Below are positions 1 through 11,590 of a DNA stretch of 64,000 nt, piece after piece (position 1 is the stretch's first letter; the number at the start of each line of letters is the position of its first letter). Under the pieces are notes generated by a model that did no database searches, was not told where the DNA came from, and saw only the letters and a program-made list of their open reading frames with translations. The stretch is from Lyophyllum atratum. Taxonomy: Eukaryota; Basidiomycota; Agaricomycetes; Agaricales; Lyophyllaceae. The stretch lies in the NCBI GenBank assembly GCA_014905825.1, contig JACGCN010000009.1, forward strand, positions 186,001-250,000. Direction: 5' to 3'. Position numbers and translations under genes: made by a program.

Positions 1-65
1 AAGCGTAACACAAGGTAAAGAGCCAATACCGGGACCGTCACTGCGATGAGGGATTTCATGGTCAT
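1..65 (-). CDS. 5' end of a gene running off the left edge; hydrophobic N-terminus
   Basis: On the minus strand an ATG at 65 (second ATG at 59) opens a frame that stays open to the window edge. It encodes M-T-M-K-S-L-I followed by a run of Ala, Val, Leu and Pro. This looks like a signal peptide or an N-terminal membrane anchor. Only about 21 residues are visible, so the family cannot be named. The choice between the two ATGs is open. Confidence 0.4.
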   Translation of the reverse strand, partial: MTMKSLIAVTVPVLALYLVLR

Positions 66-1039
66 CTTAACGTGGCTGACGTCGCTATGAGAGATCTTTA
101 TATCGGGTCATACAAGCCTAGGACTTCAGCGGCTTTGTTCCAGACACATCATGAAGAAGCATAGCTATCAGGGGCGCGTCAGATTTAGGGATCAGACTGG
201 GAAGGACGAATGGGGACAGAAAAGGATGAAAGAATGAACGAAAGAGCGAAACCAATCAACTTAACGTACTTATAACTGCCGATGTGGGGAGACCAACTGA
301 AGCGAACATCACTGCAGATCAGGTGCCATGATGAACGAGGATAAAACAGTGATTATGTGTCATCTGCTCCCAGCTAGTCCTCTAGAGTAGATAAAGGAAT
401 GTGATTTAGTGCCTGCATCCGAGTTGGGGCGTGTGCAGAACAGGACATACAGTAATTCTCCTATACCACACGGCATTCTTCTTGTAGAGTGCTGAGTATG
501 CTTGCGTTGTGCACAAGCGATGGAATGGAAGCCGCCGGGCGTTGTGGAATCTCCACCCAAATTGCCGCGTTCAGCGTCAGCCGAGCCAAGTTCTAGGGCC
601 GCGTCCGCTACCATCACAAGCGCTAAGGGACCTTGATTCAGATTAACGACGCTCAGGCGAGACGAGGCGTGGATCAGAGTCGTCGTTTGCAGTTTTGGGG
701 AATTGGGGAAGAGATACTTACATGGTAGGCCTTGGTGTGGGAAGGTCAAGCCAAATCCGAGTTTAGCAGGGGCCCCCACCAACCCTATCTGCATTGCCTC
801 CCATCGCGTCAGATAGGAAGTTAATCAGTACCGTGAATATCGGATAAGAACGAATTTGAACAGAAACAGGCGTTAGGCGCTTCTGACCATAGAGAGTGAG
901 GAAACTACAACATCCGGCTTTCAGGACCGAGACAGTCATGAAAGGGGGTCCACAATTGATTACTCATTCCCGGTCTGTGGGTTACAAGACAGGGTATGAG
1001 TGAAGTGCATCGAAGGCACCGGTACACGCAACGCTTCTA
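66..1039. other. Intergenic stretch, no supported gene
   Basis: No recognised gene. A minus-strand open frame of 144 codons spans 360-794. It has a good donor-like GTAAGTAT near its start and no family resemblance I can name, so it is not called. The left part must hold the promoter of the partial gene at 1-65. Confidence 0.5.
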
Positions 1040-2295
1040 TCAGAACCCGTTTAGACGGTTGACAGCGGCGGGTCCCTCGCCAATTGCAACACTTAACCAG
1101 TCAAGAAGCGCGAAGGTGGGCACACGGCCGCCGGAAACGACGCGCAGCCGCCGGCATGGGCCAGAATCCTATGATATCGGATGTCAATTAAGATTCCGTG
1201 TGATAGACGGGAAGCTGCGCAGACGTACGCAAGTTGAGGCTGATGGTAGTGGACACGTCAACGCGCGATCGCCGATGAGAAAGCCGTCGCCGACTGAGAT
1301 GTTGGTGCTGAGGATGTGGTTGATCAGGTTCTGGTGCTCGTCAGTGGATGGCGGTCCATTGATATGATCGAGACGGTAAGGGAATTTCCCGTCCATCAGG
1401 ATGAACGGGTCTTCCCAGAACTGAACCTGTGTAAGCATTGCTACGTGGATGAGAAATGATACTGATAGAGGGGATGATGTCGTTTGATATCGGGGCAGCA
1501 TAAAATTGACGACGCCCCAGCACTTTTATCTACACCAGCGTCGAGAAAGACAACGACTGGTTTCGTTTGATCGATCAGCTGTCCGAGAGTGGGCCAATCG
1601 CTGCGCTTAACAGGATGCGAAGGAGGAACACAGGCGAGTGGGGGAATACCTACCGATGACACGTTGAAGCGACATAATTTCGAGCGGTGATGAACGATGT
1701 ACCCGAGTTGGCAAACACAGGCTTGCAGACATCTGAGATCAATGCTCCTTCTGGGTTCGTAAAGATGAATGTAAGAACTTCACTCGGGTCCACAGCGAGG
1801 GAGGTCTTGACTTTCTCGAGATAATCCTCGACGGTGCCGCTGTGGAAGAGACCCCATGGTCAGTGAAACGAGGTCCCCTGTTCGTTACGATGCCTACACA
1901 AGCTAGGGTATTCGTCAGATACGGGTCCCTAGGACAGCGGACTTCGAAGGAACGTACTGATCTTCACTGCCAAACGAAGGATGATATCATGATCGTTTGC
2001 CAACGAGAGAAAAGCGAGAGGAAAGGTACATGTGGCCTTGTCCTTGCAGTATTCTTGTTCCAAATTTCAACCGGGCAGCAATTTCGAATTCTTGCGTTCT
2101 CGCCGCTGCCAGTGTTGTGCCAGTGGTAAACAAAGCAGCCGACCAGCAAGCGCGTTCTCGAGTAAACTATTAATAAACCGTACGCGCGAAAGGATTAGAA
2201 CTCGACGCAAAGGAGTTCTGTGCGCCAACATAGGTAACGTTCCCGTATGAACGGCCGCATAATTCTGCGCGACCGCTGCAGACCGTGACCTTGCC
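1040..2295 (-). pseudogene. Decayed PLC-like phosphodiesterase (secreted TIM-barrel family)
   Basis: Read on the minus strand, blocks typical of the fungal PLC-like phosphodiesterase family appear in the right order. They are SYGNVTYVGAQNSFA (about 2195-2240), ARTQEFEIAARLKFGTRIL (about 2060-2115), GTVEDYLEKVKTSL (about 1800-1845), VVVFLDAGVDKS (about 1530-1560), FWEDPF and INGPPSTDEHQNLINH (about 1310-1420), ILAHAGGCASF (about 1145-1180) and GRVPTFALLDW (about 1090-1125), then a stop at 1040-1042. The last blocks lie in three different frames with no usable introns between them. At 1860-1862 a TGA falls where the family has the LCHTSW-like segment. I infer a pseudogene with several frameshifts and at least one nonsense change. 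A few lesions could be misread introns, and the signal-peptide exon was not located. Confidence 0.6.
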
Positions 2296-3093
2296 CTGAT
2301 TAGATATACTCAATGTCAGATCAGCCACAACCTATAAGCGTGGAACCTTGCCTTTCGACGCTGAACCAAGGTATACATGTCCCCAACGTTGAGGATCAGA
2401 GAAGAACAGTCAACAGCAAAGTGGGCTCAAGACACATCTAGCCTTGAGGGCGGAACGGGAGAAACTTTAGTAAGAACCACTTGCATTCTGGCATGCTAGT
2501 AAGATTATTGGAGCCTGTTGTCCTGGATAAAGTCATTGAAGGCCACCGAAGGCAATATAACCGTGGCGGTTGCGCGTGAAATCGATGCTGTAGTAGGCTG
2601 TAGTCCTCGTTGTGGTTGACGTGCAACAGTGGTTGTCATTGGCCAGCTCTTCGTTCAGTGTATGATCGAGATGGCATTGCCAAACAATGGCCGTCCCGAC
2701 TGGGAGCCGTCCGTCGCTTCACGCCGACTGCAAGGCCGACTGATATTTCGTTAATTCTTCCTTCTTTCCGGCATCATCGTTAACATTTAAGTTGCTTCCA
2801 TCTCTGTCTGGGAGACACTACCAACGAATGGGAACGCTTCAGGAGGTCGACAATACGAGTCAGCGGTGGATGAAGGCTCCAGAGGTCGCAGAAGACGGTC
2901 TTTGTGAAGGTATGAGTTGGAAATGTGGGCGCATCTTGAAACGAAGCCTCGATAAACGCAATATCTTGTTCAAAAGGTTTCAGCAGTGAGAAGTCCAAAT
3001 GCCTATAAATTTGTGGCACATAAGTTTCCATCTCTTCACGTCCACCTAAGAGATATAGTGGGGTATCTGCCTCAACACAGCACCGAATGGCCG
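2296..3093. other. Intergenic stretch, no supported gene
   Basis: No gene that I can support. It should hold the lost 5' exon of the decayed phosphodiesterase and the 3' flank of the methyltransferase. A minus-strand frame through 2780-3202 reads protein-like in places, but it overlaps the methyltransferase 3' end out of frame and matches no family I know. Confidence 0.4.
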
Positions 3094-4442
3094 CTACACC
3101 TTGTTTGCAAGCAGCAGGGCTATCGGCCATTCCACTGACACGAGTTCGTCGACTCCGTATCTTCCTCCATTCTTCTTCACTTCTTCTCTCAAATCTTTCC
3201 AAAACCTGACCGCTATATCCCCACCGCTCACATCAACATCAACTCGCTCTGTGGGCATACCTGTCACAAGATCGTGGCCCGCAGGTCCTACGACTTTATC
3301 CTCAGGGAATCGTTCATCGACCCGCTCCAGATCTTCTGGAAAGCGTTCATGGAAATTATGCAGCGCACTCCATGTCCTGAGGTACCCAAGCAGGTCCCTC
3401 CAGCGCATTGTCTTGCGCATCTCCACCGGCCTGATTTGCGTCGGAGATGGAGGTGGGAACTGTGTGGGGAAATGGGTGCCTGGAGCAGATTCACGTTAAA
3501 TCTGGGATACGAGCGCTCCGTAGCCGGTAGAAACAGAGGGGAGATGGTAAGAAGCGGAATGCTCACCCGCGAAGTAGCGCCTCTCAAAATTAACGAGCCC
3601 GCCACGCGTGTTCATCACGGACTCCATTTGCGTGGGATCGGGTACGTCAGTCAGCATGTTCTCCAGAATAGTCCTCCCAGGCCGTTCGAAATAAGGCCCC
3701 AGACTGGTGGCAGGGTCTTTTCCCTGCGCATAGGCGCTTATCAGGGATGTTGTTGTCGGATATTCTGACACACGAATTTCAGCATAAGTCTGGAGAAAGC
3801 CGAGGAAGAACGATCAGGTGCCGCGCAGACGGGCGATTTGGGTCAGGCAGTCAGGAGTACTCACCCAAAAAGCAGCGGTACCCCCCGTCCGCAAGACCCT
3901 GCTAACCTCAGGCCAAACCAGGTCCCAATCGAACCAGTGTCCTGCCTGTGCTACGAAGAGAAATTCAACCCAGAGGCCATGGGTCTTCAAGGCAAGGAAG
4001 GGTAATAACCTGAAATGACGAGATCGACGCTATCATCAGCCAATACATTTCTCAGATCCTCGGAACGACCTTGACGAAAAGTCAAGCCTCCATGTTGATG
4101 CTTCTTCTGAGCAGCGTCAATCATAGGTTGTGATGGATCGATCCCAGTAACGGATGAGAAATGGCTCTTAAGCTCGGTCGTAGCCTGCCCTGTATCATAA
4201 ATCAATGAGCACTGTAAGCCTCAGAGCGTCGTTGATCGTTGAATACACTAGACGTGGCAATGGTGCGTCAACTGAAAAATTTACACACCAGTTCCACAGC
4301 CCAAATCCACAGCGACGTCCCATCGTGCAGTTTCCGTACTACGATGATAGTCAAAAATTTCCTTGAAAAGCTTCTTGGGGTATGTTGGCCGGAAGGACGA
4401 GTAGACGGACGCGTTGAAAGCTTTCTTGGCAAACGTTGCCAT
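3094..4442 (-). CDS. SAM-dependent methyltransferase (type 11, Crg1/trans-aconitate methyltransferase-like)
   Basis: Five exons, complement(join(3094..3479,3567..3789,3865..3950,4010..4189,4289..4442)), give 342 aa in a clean frame. Near the N-terminus is FRPTYP, then the class I motif DLGCGTG at residues 46-52, split by intron 1. GIDPSQPMI follows (motif II region, the acidic residue that binds the SAM ribose), then AGHWFDWDLVWPEVSRVLR and the C-terminal block MRWRDLLGYLRTWSALH and WPIALLLA. This order is typical of basidiomycete and ascomycete methyltransferases annotated as Crg1 or trans-aconitate 3-methyltransferase, which are cytosolic small-acid methylators. The true substrate is unknown. 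All splice sites are GT-AG and the start is the first ATG of the conserved N-terminus. Its neighbour is a dead gene, so there is no cluster context. Confidence 0.9.
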
Positions 4443-4938
4443 GATCGCTGAGTCACACACGGTCACATTTGACGCAACTTTCCTCTCAATTTAAGTAGGA
4501 CCCCTCTCTAGCGCGGAGCGCGGAGCCGTACTAAGATCCGATCCTTATGCGGACGGAGATGACAGTGAAATGTGGCCCTCGTCCGATCTCTATGCGGACG
4601 GAAACCCAAAATTTCGACCGAAGGTCCGATGGAAGACGAGGACGGAGAAGGACGCAGATGCCTGGTCTATACTATATAGCGATCTATTTAAATCGTTGAC
4701 CATCACCACCAGCATCATCGTGACCGCGAAATGAATGAACTGGTTGAGTCAGTCTTTGGTGACTAGAACTCACCTAGTAAAAAGAGTTTTCCTTGAGCCT
4801 TTACTACATATATTTTGACTAAAATGAACTTGGCAACTCGCTCCACCGATATGTTCCCATTCTCTGATCAACTTGTTGCTGAAGATTCAGAAATCGTAAC
4901 ATTATCACCACCATCCTTGGCACTTGGGTATTGTTCTT
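4443..4938. other. Promoter region of the methyltransferase and flank
   Basis: No coding signal. It contains the direct repeat described at 4535-4602, upstream of the minus-strand methyltransferase start at 4442. Confidence 0.5.
4535..4602. repeat. Short direct repeat upstream of the methyltransferase
   Basis: Two near-identical copies of TCCGATCYYTATGCGGACGG lie at about 4537-4556 and 4582-4601, some 45 nt apart and 95-160 nt upstream of the methyltransferase ATG. Each copy holds an imperfect inverted repeat (TCCG...CGGA). A tandem operator for a regulator is possible, but a plain local duplication is equally likely. Confidence 0.4.
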
Positions 4939-5259
4939 TCAAGTCTGGAAGAATAAGTCCAGCCGCGCCGCCTGCGACACATTAAACACTACCTTCAGCT
5001 GCTCTCGTGAACAACCCGCCGGACACAGCGCCCATAACTCAGATATGACATGCGCCGCGAGCAGTGCAAACTCCTGTGAAGGGACATGTATGGCACTGTA
5101 GTCTTGCGCTGCGGGTGGCTTGTCGTACTAGCCCGCCAGCCAGGCGAGGGGCCGCCCATCAAGGGTCGCGGTGGCGTTGGTGAACCACTCGCCTAAGGGG
5201 ATGAACGCGCGCAGGGAGTAGTTTCTGAGCGCGAGCGACGTGTAGTCGCTATACAGGTA
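4939..5259 (-). pseudogene. Gene fragment with one in-frame stop, unknown family
   Basis: On the minus strand a frame of about 107 codons runs from 5259 to a TGA at 4939-4941, interrupted only by one TAG. Upstream of the TAG it reads NYSLRAFIPLGEWF and GRPLAWLAG. Downstream it reads EFALLAAHVISELWALCP and REQLKVVFNVSQAARLDLFF. The composition is clearly protein-like and codon bias supports past coding. An intron acceptor may lie at its upstream end. I do not recognise the family. The most likely reading is an exon of a decayed gene. Confidence 0.4.
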
Positions 5260-6023
5260 AGATGCCTAGGTTCGATGTCCAATTAGTGTGAGTTCATGGG
5301 TACGATGAGGGTGCGAGTTGTGGACTTACCGGTGTCACGTATAAAGTGGCTCCGGTGTCGCGCCTGTGCGGGTTTGGTTATTCAATATGCACGTAGGTCG
5401 GAGCATCCAAAGTCTTACCATTTTGACCCATTACAAGGGGCACTCCTGTCGTATTTGTATTGCCGACAGTTGTAATGAGCGCAAAGAGTCAAGTTATATG
5501 TCAAGGTTCCGAGGACAGCTATGACCCATGACCGCGTCGCAGAGCACCCCCAAAGCGCATATGGACCCTAGCACAGGGACCGTACGCATTCTGTCTATGA
5601 TCTGGCAGAAGGGACGGAGAGAGGCTGCGAGAGAGTTCCTATTGATGGAAGCTTCAGTGTACTCATGAGTGTGTTATACACGAGGGGCGTTGGACGAAGG
5701 TAGCCGAGAATTCCCCTGCCGTACTGGCCCTACCCATTCGCTGGCTGGCTGCAGGATTGGAGTGTTTGATGTCGAAGATATCTTGATAACAGTGGTGTAG
5801 GGTAAACGACCGCATTTAGCTGAGGTTCGTCAACGTGGGTGTGCAAGAACCCTCCATTCCCAAGATGTAGACACCATTTCGAGAGTGGACGGTAGAGGTC
5901 TGCAAACGAGAAAGGAAAGATACGGGTACTATATATACAAAAAGGAACGGAGACGATACCAAGACACAACCAGCCCACTATACACCACACACCATCATGG
6001 ACCACCCCGCGTGGGCAACGAGA
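5260..6023. other. Intergenic stretch, no supported gene
   Basis: No recognised gene. A 91-codon minus-strand frame at 5730-6005 has no family signal. The right end is the 3' flank of the peroxiredoxin gene. Confidence 0.5.
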
Positions 6024-6960
6024 TCACAAGCTCTTGATGAACTCTAACGCAAGCTTCGGGCTGCATAAACGTAAGGATTAGACGACGGTATTCGAGGATG
6101 TTTAGCAAATGACGCTGACCTATCCGCAGGCTTGACGGGGACCTTTTTATCCAACAACTTCCCACCCTTTTCGAAGATGAAATGGCTGCGCTTCGTCTTT
6201 CCTCCTTCCCCAGCCCCCAAGGCCGTGATCAGAACGCGCTTGGGGTCGGACAGCAACGGATACGGCAGTTCCTTCTGTACGGCGAAATCTGTTATGACGT
6301 GCCAGAAACAATAAAAACAAAAAATGACCTTGGTCTGCCATTTCGTCTGTGCAGTCGGGCTATCCGCGCTCAAGCAGTACACATCGTAGCCCACCGACGT
6401 GAAATCAGGGTAACTATCACGGAACCCACACGCCTGGGTCGTGCATCCAGCTAGAAGAGACACAGTCAGCTCTACGGAAGCGCCTGAGACTGCCAACTAC
6501 GTACGGGTATCAGCTTTGGGAACCAGGAAGACGACAAGGCCCTTCTCAGCCGCCAATCCAGCCACATCCACATCCTCGCCCTTCTCATTCTTGAGCATCA
6601 CACTGGGCAAAACGTCTCCAACATCGATCGGACCGAGCGTAGCAGTGTCCGCATCTTCAAGCTGATCCTCTTCCTCCGCTTCGCCCTCCGCATCGCTCTT
6701 GGCATTGCCTGATTTCGCCTGTACAAAAAAAGTTCCAATCATCCGATCGAACGCAAGGACGAAAAGACAAGACGCACCTTTTTCGCCGCCGAAGAGCCGT
6801 CTTCTGGGGCAGCCGCATCCTCAGTATCAGCCGCCACAGGCCTCTTCTTCGACGCCTTGGGCTTGGTCGGTTTCGGCTCCTCCTTGGGTTGCGATACAAT
6901 CCGCGACGAGCGCCGGGGAGGCTCGGTGCTTGCGGCCGCTGAGGTTTTCCGGGGAGGCAT
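6024..6960 (-). CDS. DOT5: Nuclear thiol peroxidase, PrxQ/BCP type (Dot5-like)
   Basis: Five exons, complement(join(6024..6060,6120..6274,6329..6450,6505..6718,6778..6960)), encode 236 aa. Residues 1 to about 65 are rich in Lys, Arg, Pro and Ser (RRSSRIV, KPKASKKRP), which suggests nuclear targeting as in yeast Dot5. An acidic linker precedes the AhpC/TSA domain. The active site reads PGCTTQACGFRDSY, with the peroxidatic Cys at 135 and the resolving Cys at 140, the C-x4-C spacing of atypical 2-Cys PrxQ enzymes. KWQTKKELPYPLLSDP and the C-terminal EFIKSL match the family. Such enzymes reduce alkyl hydroperoxides using thioredoxin. The third intron ends at GTACAG rather than the nearer ATAACAG, because only that choice keeps the frame. 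Confidence 0.93.
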
Positions 6961-7531
6961 GGTCGCTGTCGGGGAAGAAGAGGTGCCTGAGTGTGCGAAA
7001 ATAAAACCTTCGAATCTAAAGGACGGCTTGCATGATCATGACGTCCGTGCGCAAGATTTTCCCTAACATGCTGACATGCACAATGCTGGCGGGCTTCGAT
7101 TCAAGCCATGCAATGCATACTCGCTATCTGGACCTAAGCGACCCCTCGCCAAGAAATAGATCCATGCCACGGTCCACTGACACGCAGATGATTAGCAAGA
7201 GTACTTTAGGTAGCAAAACGTATGTCAGTGTAGCGTTGATCAACAATGATGTAAGGTATCGAGCTGTAAATAAATCCAAATGTAGATGAAAAGAAAAATG
7301 AGGGAGGAGGAAAGACGGGCATTATGAGATATCAGGACAACGTGACGAGAACCTTTAAAAAAAAGAAGAGACAGAAAAAAATGCCGAACGAATGGATGGT
7401 AATGCACCCATTGGCTCGAGAACGGCGGAGCCCCAGCATCTGACGAACAATTGGAGCAATAAACAGGCCCTCAACAATCCGCTCCATCCAAAGGTCAGGA
7501 AGACCGCCTAACCACCACCACACCAACCCTC
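6961..7531. other. Intergenic stretch
   Basis: It holds the peroxiredoxin promoter on the right of its start and the 3' flank of the LRR gene. A purine-rich tract lies near 7340-7385. No gene was seen. Confidence 0.5.
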
Positions 7532-10500
7532 TCACTCCGTCTCCGCACTCCCCGCCGAGCGGCTCTTCACAATCCTCGACAACGACGGCTTAATCCCCAT
7601 CCCACTCGGCGACGACGACCTCCCCCCTTGTCCCTGACCCAGTGGACTCGGGCTGCTCATAGCCGTCGGGCTCCCATGCAAAAGGAACTCGTCCGCCGTC
7701 GGCGTCGGGGAGATGACATTAAGGATAGAGTTGTTGGAGGACGAGCGCGAGCGGGAGATATACGGCCGTGGAGGGGGCTTCGACTCAGTAGGCGACGTGG
7801 GCGTCGCCTCGGAAGCGTCATTCCGTGTCTCCGACGTTCCGGTGGGAAGGTCCAGTAAAAAGTCGTCTCCCATCGTAGCCCGCGGTGGTGCGCGCTCGAC
7901 CATGGCATCCAGGAGCTATTGGCGGGGTGAAGGACGATCAACGACTGCGCGATTTCCCAGATCCAGAAAAAGGAAAGAGGAACCCACCTCTTTGCGCAAC
8001 TCCTCCCCCGCATACTCCCCCTCCATCTCCTCCGGGCCCAGCAACACATTCCCCTTCCGGAACACCTCCCCCTCCTCCGCCACCCAAATCCTCGACCTAC
8101 AGCACATCACCAAAATCAGCCACAGGGCCATTTGATTTAGAAGGCGGAGTGGAAGAAGCTCACCGATCAGTAGGCGAAGCCACACCCGTAACCGCCCCCA
8201 TCTCCATATCCAAATACCTCTCATCCTCATCCTCCGACGACACCTCCGGCCCCGGGAGCAACGACGCCGTCGGGCTCAAAACCTTCCCTAGCTCCTCCGG
8301 CTCAGGCTCCGCCCTCCCCTTGCCTTTATCCACCCTCGGCGTCGTAGGCGTCAGCTCCTCCCTCTCCCCCTCCTCCTTCCCATTCACCCCGACCCCCACC
8401 CCGTTAACACCCCCGTGTCCATTCGGCACCCGAGATCCAGCCCCAGCCCTTGGACTCCCCCCAACCCCATTCATCCCCTGCACACCACTCAGCCCCAGCC
8501 CCTTCAGCGGCAGCGTCAACACGGGCCTTCCCTGCGCAGGCAAAGTCGCAGGCGCAGGCACCTGCTTCAACAGCCCCGTCAACGCATCATTCACACCCAG
8601 GAGCTCCTCCATGGTTCCCGGATCGTCCGTGCGCTGTATCACCCCCGCGAGCTCGCCGACGAGGGCGCGGGCGTCCCTGAAGAGGGCGGGCAGAACAACG
8701 GAGGAGGTGGATTTGGGTTTGATGGTGTCGGTGCTTTTGGAGAGGAGAGTGGTGAGCTGGGATATGCATTCGCGCGCGCGGATGAGGATGTCTGGTTCGG
8801 CCTTTACGAGATTAGTGCGTTAGCTTGTGAGGAGGAGGGAAGGAGGGAGGAGGGAGGGGAACGTACCTTGAGCTCCTCTCCAAGCCTTATAGTCTTCGCC
8901 AGCTCACTCTCCTCGATCATCCCCCACACGCCCTTCCCAAGCCCCCGTCCACTCTCCCCCACCTGCGAGCTCCGTTCCGCCTCTTCCGTATTGCGCACAC
9001 ACGAGTTCAGGATATCCCTGCACATCCTGCCAAGGCACAACCATCAGCACACATCACACCACCCCAAAAGCCAAGGCCAAAACCAAAACGCAGCAAAATG
9101 TGAAAGGGAGAAGGGCGAAGCCAAAACGAAATCCCAAAGACAAACAAAACCCACCTCGCAAACCCCTCATCCCCCGGCGGAATCATCAGATCCAAACACC
9201 TCATCACATGATTCGCCTTCAACCCCGAGCTCAGCGCCATCACAGCCGCGATGTCCAAATTATTATTCGTGAGGTCCAGGTGCAGGAGGGACGTGGACTC
9301 GGGGAGGAACTCGGCGAGGGCGATGGCGCCGGCGGAGGTGAGGAGCGTGGAGGAGAGGAAGAGACGTTTGAGGGCCGTGTTGAGGGTGAATGCGGTGCGG
9401 AGGGATTGGATCTGGAGGGAGGGGTGTGGGTGTTAGCGGGAGGAGCGGGAGAAGCGGGAGGAGGGGGGGGGAAGGGAAGGGGGACGTACACCTTCGAGGC
9501 CGGGTCCGGAGCAGGGGTTCTTACTTAGATCGAGCGTCTCCAAACATGAGTTATATTTCTGTCACGGAAGAAACTCCCGTCAGCATCCCATCTTCACCAC
9601 AACGCAAAGGAAGGAGAGTGGGGAGGGGACTCACCAACGCCTCGGCAATAGCAACAAGACACGGCACATCCAGCTTATTCTCACTCAAATTCAACACCTT
9701 CAACGTTCGATTCCTCTTCAACACCTGCGCAATATACGTCACGCCCATCTACATCCCAGCAACTCAGCACACACCCAAAAAGAAAAGAAAGAAGACCAAA
9801 AAAACTCACGCGCAAATCATTCCCCCTCAAATCCAGCGTCCTCAACGCCCCCACCCTCGGCAACGCATCCAACGCCCTAACCTTATCCAACAACGCCGCG
9901 CTCGGCCCCGCCCCCGCCCCCCTCTCCCTCCCCCCCTGCCCCTGCCCCTCCCTCTCAAAGCTCGTCCCCATCATCACCGGCGCCGCACTCCGCGGCCCCC
10001 CCACCGGATGCCTCGTCGTCACCCCGCCCTGCTGGCTCGACGTAATAAGCGGAATCGGGTGCCCCGTCGCCGAGAGCGGGTTCGCCAGGGCAGGCGGCGG
10101 GCCCTTGCGCCGCGTGCGCGGGATGTACGGCGTGTACGTCGTTTGCATGCCGGTGGGCGGGTGGCGCGGGGGCGGGAGGATGGGGCCCGCGCGCGCTGGG
10201 GCGGACTGCGGGGGCGTCGGGGTGGTGGGGGTTGCAGTGGGGGATAGTGGTGTCGCGGGTGGCGTGGGGTTGGTGGGGGAGAGGAGGAGGGATGTGACGG
10301 AGGAGGTGGGGGAGGTGTTGGTGGAGGAGGTGGGGGTGGTGAAGGAGGAGTAGGAGGAGGCGGAGGAGGGGGAGGCGAGGGAGGCGGGGACGATGTCGGG
10401 GTAGTCCCGGATCATGAGGGCGAGTGCGACGGCGCCGGTGGGGTTGATGCGGTTGTGGCGGAGGGAGATGTTGCGGAGGGAGGACGTGCGGACGGCGCGC

Positions 10501-11590
10501 GCTAAGGGGTTGGGTTAGATCGGGAAGTGGGGGGAGGGCGGGAGGGCTTACATAGTGTTTCTAGAGCTGGGGGGCGGAGGGCACAGTCGTCTAGACGGAG
10601 GGAGACTAGGCCTGGGTCTGGGGCGGTGACGAGAGCGGCTACGATGTATTCTATAGCTTTCTTGTCCAAGTTATTTTGGGACAGGTCCAGGAACTGCAGG
10701 CTTTTGGCCTGCGCTGAGGTGTGAGCGAGCGTAGAAAGTAGAGAGGAAAATGGCGGCATTACCTTGGCAAGATACGCGCCGACCAGCCGAAACGCAGGCG
10801 TCTTCAGCTTCCGGTTGGACGCCACCGAGAGGAAGGAGAGAGAATCCGGGATGAGTAGGGCATGCAGCATGGGTTTGAGCACCTGCGCTGCTGTCAGATA
10901 TCTGGTACATAGAGATGCAGGTGCAACATACGTGTTCATCGAGGTCGCATTCGCGAAACACGAGCTTCCTAAGCCCCCACTCGATGGAGAAGACATCGGA
11001 CAGAATGGATGCGGAAGTCAACGTCAACTGCACGCCTGAAAAGTCGACCGACCGTGGGCTGGCCGGCGACGCATTCTACATCCGGTCAGCACACACGACT
11101 CCAGCACCAGACGCCCAAAACACACCTTGAACGCAACAGTGATGGCTGGATCTGGTTCCTCATCACATCCCGCACAGCACTCGCGATAGAATGATTCCAC
11201 CTTATCCAAGCTCCACCAATCCTCCGTCTCCTCGGCGTTCGTCGTCCCATTAGAAGACGAAGAGTTCCCTCTGACCACCCGTCTCCGTCTCTCCAGCTCC
11301 CGATCCTCAATAGCCCTCTTCTCCTCCTTGAGCGTCGGCGTCGACGGCGGGTTCACCGAGGATATGGGGTACACTATCGCAATCTGCGGCAGGATGAAGT
11401 GTGCCCTTTTGAGAGGTTTTGTCTCATCGGCACTGGCGGGCGGCGACTGCGTTTGGGTCGGCAGGAACCTGGTGATGCGCGAGAAGAGCGAGGAGGGTGG
11501 GGGCGGGGGCCGCTTGAGGATGGACTTGCCGGGGATGGGGATGGTGACGGCCGAGGAGGACGGCGAGCACGATGAGTTGGAGGCTGCCAT
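7532..11590 (-). CDS. Leucine-rich repeat protein with PP1-docking motifs (PPP1R37-like)
   Basis: Twelve exons, complement(join(7532..7915,7988..8096,8164..8801,8867..9026,9155..9411,9490..9558,9635..9748,9810..10501,10552..10708,10763..10882,10932..11075,11126..11590)), give 1102 aa. Near the N-terminus is SILK at residues 23-26, then an RVxF-like KRAHF at 61-65. This is the classical SILK-RVxF order of protein phosphatase 1 regulators. A segment WWSLDKVESFYRECC precedes ribonuclease-inhibitor-type LRRs (LQFLDLSQNNLDKKAIEYI, LRTLDLRGNDLR, LKVLNLSENKLD, LLHLDLTNNNLDIAAV). The LRRs are interrupted by a Ser/Thr/Pro-rich insert of about 150 residues. After the LRRs comes a helical region (ARECISQLTTLLSK, LLGVNDALTGLL) resembling a GAT-like bundle, then low-complexity sequence. 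The family known as PPP1R37/LRRC68 inhibits PP1; the same role here is inferred. All introns are 50-95 nt. Confidence 0.85.

Noticed and set aside
360..794. 144-codon minus-strand frame with a donor-like GTAAGTAT
   Set aside because: No family resemblance and no downstream exon that would give a coherent protein.
2780..3202. 140-codon minus-strand frame with some protein-like composition
   Set aside because: It overlaps the 3' exon of the methyltransferase in another frame and has no recognisable motif.
7885..10353. Large plus-strand frames rich in Pro, Ser, Arg and Gly
   Set aside because: They are complements of the GC-rich low-complexity exons of the minus-strand LRR gene.
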